A stretch of 64,000 nt of DNA from Paenibacillus sp. PL2-23 (GTDB taxonomy: Bacteria; Bacillota; Bacilli; Paenibacillales; Paenibacillaceae). This document shows, piece by piece, positions 59,272 to 64,000 of this stretch (the first letter of the stretch is position 1; each line of letters opens with the position of its first letter). The DNA is taken from positions 1,593,501 through 1,657,500 of the forward strand of contig NZ_CP162129.1 in NCBI RefSeq assembly GCF_040834005.1, given 5' to 3'. The notes under the pieces are model-generated. The model worked only from the letters and a program-made list of their open reading frames with translations, was not told the origin of the DNA and made no database searches. The position numbers and the translations under genes were made by a program.

Positions 59272-59997
59272 ATGATCAAAGTGACGGTTTGGAATGAATT
59301 CCTGCATGAGAAGCAGCATGAAGAAGTGAAGGCGGTATACCCGGACGGCATACATAACGCGTTGGCGAAGGGCATTGCGGCGGGCGACATCGAGGCAGCG
59401 ACAGCGACGCTGGAGGAGCCGGAGCATGGCTTGACGGAGGAGCGCCTGAACAATACGGATGTACTGATCTGGTGGGGGCATATGGGCCATGACCAGGTAG
59501 ACGACGCCATCGTAGAGCGCGTGCAGCAGCGCGTTTGGGCGGGAATGGGATTAATCGTGCTGCATTCCGGCCATTTCTCCAAAATATTCAAGAAGCTGAT
59601 GGGGACCGGCTGCGATCTGAAATGGCGGGAAGCCAATGAGAAGGAACGGCTGTGGGTCGTAAATCCTGCCCACCCCATTGCCGCTGGCCTGCCGGAATAC
59701 ATTACGCTGGAGAAGGAAGAGATGTACGGCGAGCACTTCGATATTCCGGCTCCTGACGAGCTGATCTTTGTCAGCTGGTTCGAGGGCGGCGAAGTCTTCC
59801 GCAGCGGCTGCACGTTCAGCCGGGGCCAAGGCAAGATCTTCTACTTCCGTCCCGGCCACGAGACGTATCCGACCTATTATAATCCGCAAATTCTGCAGGT
59901 CATTCAGAATGGTGTCCGCTGGGCTGCGCCATCCGGAGCGGCGGCTCCAGTACGCGGCAACCACAAGCCGCTTGAGCCCATCGCGAACAAATCGTAA
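59272..59997 (+). CDS. ThuA-like (trehalose utilisation) protein
   Basis: 241 residues with the class I glutaminase-like fold of Thu[26 protein letters not shown] (in parts), [14 protein letters not shown] (about 63-76), [20 protein letters not shown] (in parts; about 92-111), [20 protein letters not shown] (in parts) and [13 protein letters not shown]. No catalytic Cys is evident, as usual. ThuA is linked to trehalose/disaccharide catabolism in rhizobia; the exact reaction is not established. It is a probable partner of the following flippase gene only by spacing (17 bases). Confidence 0.9.
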   Translation: MIKVTVWNEFLHEKQHEEVKAVYPDGIHNALAKGIAAGDIEAATATLEEPEHGLTEERLNNTDVLIWWGHMGHDQVDDAIVERVQQRVWAGMGLIVLHSGHFSKIFKKLMGTGCDLKWREANEKERLWVVNPAHPIAAGLPEYITLEKEEMYGEHFDIPAPDELIFVSWFEGGEVFRSGCTFSRGQGKIFYFRPGHETYPTYYNPQILQVIQNGVRWAAPSGAAAPVRGNHKPLEPIANKS

Positions 59998-60014
59998 GGG
60001 ATGGCGCAGAGGGT

Positions 60015-61703
60015 ATGCTGAAGAAGGATTCGCTTATTAAAGGTACTTTAATTCTTGCCGCGGCCGCGCTTATAGCGAGGTTCCTTGGGCTGTTCCAGCG
60101 TATTCCGCTGGACTACATGCTGGGAGACGAGGGCAATATCGCCTTCTCTGCGGCCAATATGGTTTATTTGATCGTGCTTATGATTGCGACGGCTGGTTTT
60201 CCCAGCGCGATCAGCAAGATGGTCTCGGAGCGGTACGCGCTTGGCAGGCCTGACGAGGCTCAGCGCATTTACCGGGCCGGCCTGCTGTTCGGCGCGGCAG
60301 CCGGCCTTGTGCTGGCCGTCTCGCTGTTCGTGCTGGCGCCCGTATTCGCGGCAGTGGCCAAGAAGCCAGGCATTGATCTGGCGGTTCGAGCCATCGCGCC
60401 AGCGCTGCTGTTTTTCCCCATCATCGCGATGATGCGAGGCTACTTCCAGGGCAGACAGATGATGTCCGCCGGCGGCACCTCGCAAATTGTCGAGCAGTTC
60501 GTCCGGGTTATCCTGGGGCTGCTGCTGGGCTGGCTCGTGCTTGAGCTGGGCTGGGGCGACCGCTGGGCGGCTGCGGCCATTACGTTCGGAAGCGTGTTCG
60601 GGGGTATCGCGGCATTTGCTGTGATGCTCCGCTTCGCCCGCAAGCTGAAGCGCCAGGACCAGGAGACGATGGATACATACAACGCCGAGGCATCAGCGGC
60701 TTTGCGGCCGTCACGCGGTGCTTCCGGCGTCTCGGGCGCTTCGTCCAGCAGGCTGCGCTACCGTACGATCTACAAGGAAATTATGAGCATGTCGATACCG
60801 GCACTTATAACGTCTATTGCGATCAACTTCATCAGCCTGTTCGACATTACGTTTTTTATGAGACTGACGGAGCGCTTCTACACAGAGGCCGAAGCGACGC
60901 TGGAGCTTGCGGATTACGGTATTAAAGCCATCTCGCTTGCCGGCATTCCGCCCATACTGGCCATTGCGCTGAGCTCGTCGATTATTCCGGTTATATCCTC
61001 CGCTTATTCATTGAAGCGAATGAACGAGGTGCAAAGTCAGGCGTCGATGGTCCTGCGTATCGTCTGCTTCACGGGCGTGCCGTTTGCGCTCCTGCTGACA
61101 GTAGCCTCTTATTCCATAACGGGACTTATATTCGCGAGCCCAAGCGGCAGCGGGGCGGTTGCGGCGTTGTCAGCCGCTACGATTCTGCAAATTACGATGA
61201 TGACCTCCAACTCCATTCTGTACGGCATGGGCAAGCAGAGGCTGTCTATGCGGCATACGATTATTGGACTGGTGACAAAAATGGCATGCAGCGCGGGGCT
61301 GGCGCCGTTTATGGGCATTTACGGGTTCATACTCGCTTCGACGATCTGCTTTGGCGTTGTGACGGCACTGAATTTGTCTGCAATCAACAAGGAGGTTAAG
61401 CTGATTGTGCTGGGCAAGCGTTGGCTGCCGTACATGCTGGCTGTTGCCATAGCGGCAGCGGCGGGCTGGGGAGCGGAGGTCGGACTATTGAGCTTGACGG
61501 AGAGCTGGGCCGACAAGCTGAGCTTCTTCGCGGCAGCGGCGGCGGCGTCCATCGTTGTAGGCGGCTTATACGGTGTGCTGCTGCTTGTGCTGCGGGTCAT
61601 CACACCTCAGGATGTGGCTTCGTTCCCAAGACCGCTGAGAGGGCCGCTGAACAAGCTTCTGCGCCTGCTGAAGCGCGGACCGGCAGAAGCATCATCCCAA
61701 TAG
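60015..61703 (+). CDS. MOP-superfamily polysaccharide/lipid flippase (SpoVB/YtgP-like)
   Basis: 562 residues with about 14 membrane segments. The N-terminal segment LIKGTLILAAAALIARFLGLFQRIPL (in parts) and the GYFQGRQMMSAGGTSQIVEQFVR region (in parts; about 136-160) are typical of SpoVB/YtgP flippases, which move lipid-linked wall precursors. A short polar loop (about 215-245, SRGASGVSGASSSR) separates the halves. It is likely a lipid II or spore-cortex precursor flippase, or a homologue for another polymer. A low-SD start, AGAGGGT, lies 1-3 bases before the ATG. Confidence 0.9.
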   Translation: MLKKDSLIKGTLILAAAALIARFLGLFQRIPLDYMLGDEGNIAFSAANMVYLIVLMIATAGFPSAISKMVSERYALGRPDEAQRIYRAGLLFGAAAGLVLAVSLFVLAPVFAAVAKKPGIDLAVRAIAPALLFFPIIAMMRGYFQGRQMMSAGGTSQIVEQFVRVILGLLLGWLVLELGWGDRWAAAAITFGSVFGGIAAFAVMLRFARKLKRQDQETMDTYNAEASAALRPSRGASGVSGASSSRLRYRTIYKEIMSMSIPALITSIAINFISLFDITFFMRLTERFYTEAEATLELADYGIKAISLAGIPPILAIALSSSIIPVISSAYSLKRMNEVQSQASMVLRIVCFTGVPFALLLTVASYSITGLIFASPSGSGAVAALSAATILQITMMTSNSILYGMGKQRLSMRHTIIGLVTKMACSAGLAPFMGIYGFILASTICFGVVTALNLSAINKEVKLIVLGKRWLPYMLAVAIAAAAGWGAEVGLLSLTESWADKLSFFAAAAAASIVVGGLYGVLLLVLRVITPQDVASFPRPLRGPLNKLLRLLKRGPAEASSQ

Positions 61704-61722
61704 GGGAGAGGGAGAGGTTAGA

Positions 61723-63348
61723 ATGCTGACGAAAAAAATGGTAAGAGCGGCTTCGCTGCTGCTGCTTGCCCTGCTGATAACGATTGCGGCTGGCTGTCAA
61801 TCCTATGGGGGCGTAGATTTTAACCAGACGCTTAAAAACGGGCTGACGGTGACGTCCGTGGAAAGCAAGGGAGTTTACGAGCTGGAGCTTCATATGGACG
61901 AAGCTATGCTTGACTCCCACGCGGAGTATTACGGCGAAGAGGAGGCTGCGCTGCTGCGGCTCTTCTCCAATATACAGCTGGAGCTTCATCAGTCGAAGCT
62001 TCAGGACGAGACGCGTATGTCAATGGATGGGGTATTGAAGCTTGGATCCCAGGAGTCATTATCGATTGGCTTCCAAACCCGCATGGACGGGGAGACGCTT
62101 GCCATTGAGCTGGAGGGCGCGAAAGCGCCGCTCACTCTTGATCTGACAGGAGAGGAGCTGCTGCAGCTTAACGGCTTGGAAGCCGCTGCAATGGAGTCCC
62201 CATTGGAGCCGGCAATGGACGAGGAGACGATGACGCAAATCGGCTTCGAGTTAATGGATATCATTGGTGATTATAGTATTGGCAATCTGCCTAATCCGTC
62301 CAATCTGAAGGTTGCGCCCGTGAGTCTGCCCATTGGCGGTAAGGATACAGCGCTGCTGCGAGCTTCGTTCACGATGAGCGGCGACGAATTGTGGACATGG
62401 ATTCAAACTTATGTAGAGGCGCTGATTGCGGATCGGAATGGCCTGGATGCCATGGTGGAGCGCATCCTCGATGTAGTCGACAGTAATCCAGAGCTATGGG
62501 CCCTGATTGGCGGAATGAATCCTATGCAGACGGGCTTTCTAGATGCTCCTACTGAACGTGAGATGATCGAAGAAGCCAGCGAAGCCATATTGGACTCGTT
62601 AGTGACGCTTCAGGAGGAGTTAGAGGCCATTCACGAAGAGGAGCAGGCCATGCTGGAGTCCACGTTGTTCGGAGACGCGCTTCAGCTGAAGCATGAGATG
62701 TATGTGGACCATAAGATGGATATTCGCAAGCAGACCTTTGAGCTGACTTATTCACAGGAGGAGCCGGCTGAGGAGGAATTGAGTATGGGTTTGCCCATCT
62801 CCGGCTTCACGATTCGCGGGGACATCGAGAATTGGAACGTAAATGGTCCAGTTGTGGCGGATCAGCCTGACAACGCTCGAGAGACGATTGCGCTTGAGCA
62901 AGTCCAGCAGGGCTTCCAATTGATGAAGCATGTGGAGAAGGGCAGCGATTTGTATACGCTGCTGACGGAGGGCTTTCACCTTAATAGGCAAACCTACAAC
63001 GCGTACACATATTCTTACAGAAATCCTCCCATCATTATGCCAGGCTTCACCTCTATGGTGGCCGTACGTGATGTAGCTGATGCGCTGGGCGCTGAGGTCG
63101 AATATAATGGGTCCACAAGACGTGTAGCCGTGAAGGACCCCTACACGAATACAACGATTGAATTCACCCCAGGCGATGATCAGGTGCTGGTTAACGGGGA
63201 GCTGGAGGAATGGCCCATTCCGCCGTTTGTCATCAACTGGACCACCTATGTGCATGCCCGTAAGCTTGCTGAAGCCCTTGGAGCCGATATTGAATGGACC
63301 GGGTATCCCGGAGGCGGCGGTTATGTAACGATTCAGAGGGAAATATAA
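61723..63348 (+). CDS. Lipoprotein with copper-amine-oxidase-like C-terminal domain
   Basis: 541 residues. Lipobox IAAGC near residue 25, a large acidic central region without recognised domains (about 30-425, Met/Glu/Leu-rich helices), then a stalk domain of the Cu_amine_oxidN1 type: PGFTSMVAVRDVADALGAEVEYNGSTRRVAVKD (in parts) and TYVHARKLAEALGADIEWTG (in parts). It is anchored outside the membrane; the function is unknown. SD GGAGAGG. It resembles the C-terminal module of the GDSL hydrolase at 4172-5491. Confidence 0.85.
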   Translation: MLTKKMVRAASLLLLALLITIAAGCQSYGGVDFNQTLKNGLTVTSVESKGVYELELHMDEAMLDSHAEYYGEEEAALLRLFSNIQLELHQSKLQDETRMSMDGVLKLGSQESLSIGFQTRMDGETLAIELEGAKAPLTLDLTGEELLQLNGLEAAAMESPLEPAMDEETMTQIGFELMDIIGDYSIGNLPNPSNLKVAPVSLPIGGKDTALLRASFTMSGDELWTWIQTYVEALIADRNGLDAMVERILDVVDSNPELWALIGGMNPMQTGFLDAPTEREMIEEASEAILDSLVTLQEELEAIHEEEQAMLESTLFGDALQLKHEMYVDHKMDIRKQTFELTYSQEEPAEEELSMGLPISGFTIRGDIENWNVNGPVVADQPDNARETIALEQVQQGFQLMKHVEKGSDLYTLLTEGFHLNRQTYNAYTYSYRNPPIIMPGFTSMVAVRDVADALGAEVEYNGSTRRVAVKDPYTNTTIEFTPGDDQVLVNGELEEWPIPPFVINWTTYVHARKLAEALGADIEWTGYPGGGGYVTIQREI

Positions 63349-63370
63349 GAGCAGAGAGGTGGGGCACATC

Positions 63371-63712
63371 ATGGAGAAACTAATAACTGATGCCGCTTTC
63401 CGTGAGGTGATTAGCGGAGGAGAGCTGACCATTGTCGTGTTCAAGACAACATGGTGCAAGGATTGCCATTTTATCGATCCCTTTATGCCGGAGCTCATCC
63501 AGCAATATGAAGGAAGGGCGCGGTTCTATGAGATCGACCGCGACGACCTGCCGGAGCTGTGCGCAGAGCTGAATATCCTCGGCATTCCAAGCTTCATTGC
63601 GTTCCGAGGCGGACAAGAGCTGATACGGTTCGTAAGCAAGCTGCGCAAGACGCGCGACGAGATCGAGGGCTTTGTAGACAAGGCAATAGCAGTGAACGAA
63701 GCGATCGCGTAA
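63371..63712 (+). CDS. Thioredoxin family protein with CKDC site
   Basis: 113 residues, cytoplasmic. VVFKTTWCKDCHFIDPFMPEL (in parts; about 22-42) carries a CxxC active site, CKDC, after the usual Trp; the cis-Pro motif reads LGIPSFIAFRGG (about 74-85). It is likely a thiol-disulfide oxidoreductase of YtpP type, perhaps acting with bacillithiol. ATG 63371 has GAGGTGG about 10 bases upstream. It is followed by a strong terminator. Confidence 0.92.
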   Translation: MEKLITDAAFREVISGGELTIVVFKTTWCKDCHFIDPFMPELIQQYEGRARFYEIDRDDLPELCAELNILGIPSFIAFRGGQELIRFVSKLRKTRDEIEGFVDKAIAVNEAIA

Positions 63713-63752
63713 CAAGCCTCACCTGCTGGTGGGATCAAGTAACAGCATCAGT

Positions 63753-63803
63753 CCGTATACAAGCCGAAGCATAATGGCTCGCTTGTATGCGGGCTTTCTT
63801 TTT
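63753..63803 (+). terminator. Terminator of the thioredoxin gene
   Basis: CCGTATACAAGC (63753-63764) pairs with GCTTGTATGCGG (63781-63792) with one wobble, then GCTTTCTTTTT. Confidence 0.9.
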
Positions 63804-63907
63804 CCAGCTATGGCAGGGCGTTATATCGTCACATTTTCAACATGGCTTTTGCATGTCTGAATCGATATAATTGAAGGGTCATAACTTACGGAAATTAGGT
63901 GATTATT

Positions 63908-64000
63908 ATGGTAACCGGCCGTTTTCGCGCGTTTGCTGTCGCATCGTGCATCGGAATGCTTCTCGTACTGCTAGCCGGAGCTCTTGTTACGAATACCGAA
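63908..64000 (+). CDS. ctaA: CtaA heme A synthase, N-terminal fragment
   Basis: The first 31 codons are in the window. MVTGRFRAFAVASCIGMLLVLLAGALVTNTE matches the first membrane segment of CtaA/Cox15, where GALVTxT(G/E)SG starts the first heme-ligand region. CtaA oxidises heme O to heme A for cytochrome aa3. AGGTGA lies 7 bases before the ATG, and a TATAAT is at 63866. The gene runs out of the window. The ctaB-sco unit lies 15 kb upstream, not adjacent as in Bacillus. Confidence 0.8.
   Translation, partial: MVTGRFRAFAVASCIGMLLVLLAGALVTNTE

Overview
The window is chromosomal DNA from an endospore-forming, low-GC-lineage Gram-positive bacterium, most probably a Paenibacillus or close relative (Paenibacillaceae). 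The pointers are spore genes (an alpha/beta SASP, cmpA, cwlJ-gerQ, kapB, a YjcZ-like miniprotein), copper-amine-oxidase-like extracellular domains of the kind common in Paenibacillus, strong GGAGG-type ribosome binding sites, many GTG/TTG starts, and moderately GC-rich coding DNA. There is no phage, insertion sequence, CRISPR array or obvious genomic island. Almost everything is core or lineage-typical.

Layout. 0-5.5 kb: tail of an NlpC/P60 peptidase, a VTT membrane protein, an ACT-domain malic enzyme behind a UgtP-like glycosyltransferase, kapB, and a secreted GDSL hydrolase. 5.7-10.4 kb: a large glutamate synthase subunit with no small subunit next to it. 10.6-13.3 kb: a degenerate sugar nucleotidyltransferase and an ABC-2 transporter pair. 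13.3-18.6 kb: an M23 peptidase-bactofilin pair divergent from UDP-glucose dehydrogenase and cardiolipin synthase. 18.8-25.2 kb: DedA protein, thioredoxin-like protein, MBL hydrolase, Tex, nitroreductase, cmpA and a SprT-like protein. 25.2-25.6 kb: tRNA-Asn, -Ser, -Glu and -Leu. 25.8-30.3 kb: NfeD-SPFH pair, YheC/D-like ATP-grasp protein, a 5'-truncated MBL remnant coupled to a TetR gene, and an MFS transporter. 30.9-35.4 kb: sugar isomerase and Gfo/Idh oxidoreductase, then three secreted cell-wall proteins (CAP, LysM-3D, polysaccharide deacetylase). 35.5-42.4 kb: chemoreceptor, unknown 136-residue gene, and a three-gene cyclic-di-GMP operon. 42.4-44.4 kb: a permease pair with a His-rich loop under a Zur-like operator. 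44.5-49.9 kb: SASP, membrane hydrolase, cwlJ-gerQ, ctaB-sco, Toprim protein and the YjcZ-like gene. 50-54 kb: MFS transporter, small membrane protein and a class B PBP. 54-57.8 kb: mntABCD with a MntR-like operator over its -35. 58-64 kb: HAD phosphatase, DUF456, ThuA-like protein, flippase, lipoprotein, thioredoxin and the first codons of ctaA.

Shared themes are the cell envelope (glycosyltransferase, Ugd, Cls, PBP, bactofilin-M23, 3D, CAP, deacetylase, flippase), sporulation and germination, metal homeostasis (Zur-like and MntR-like operators) and cytochrome oxidase assembly (ctaB-sco, with ctaA 15 kb away). I did not find an obviously new multi-gene system. The most informative observations are the metal operators, the cyclic-di-GMP operon with degenerate I-sites and a cre-like site over its promoter, Spo0A-box-like sequences around an unknown gene, a GerQ with no N-terminal lysines, two small spore genes that are easy to miss, and a fossil MBL gene fused by overlap to its regulator. 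All functions are read from sequence motifs without database searches.
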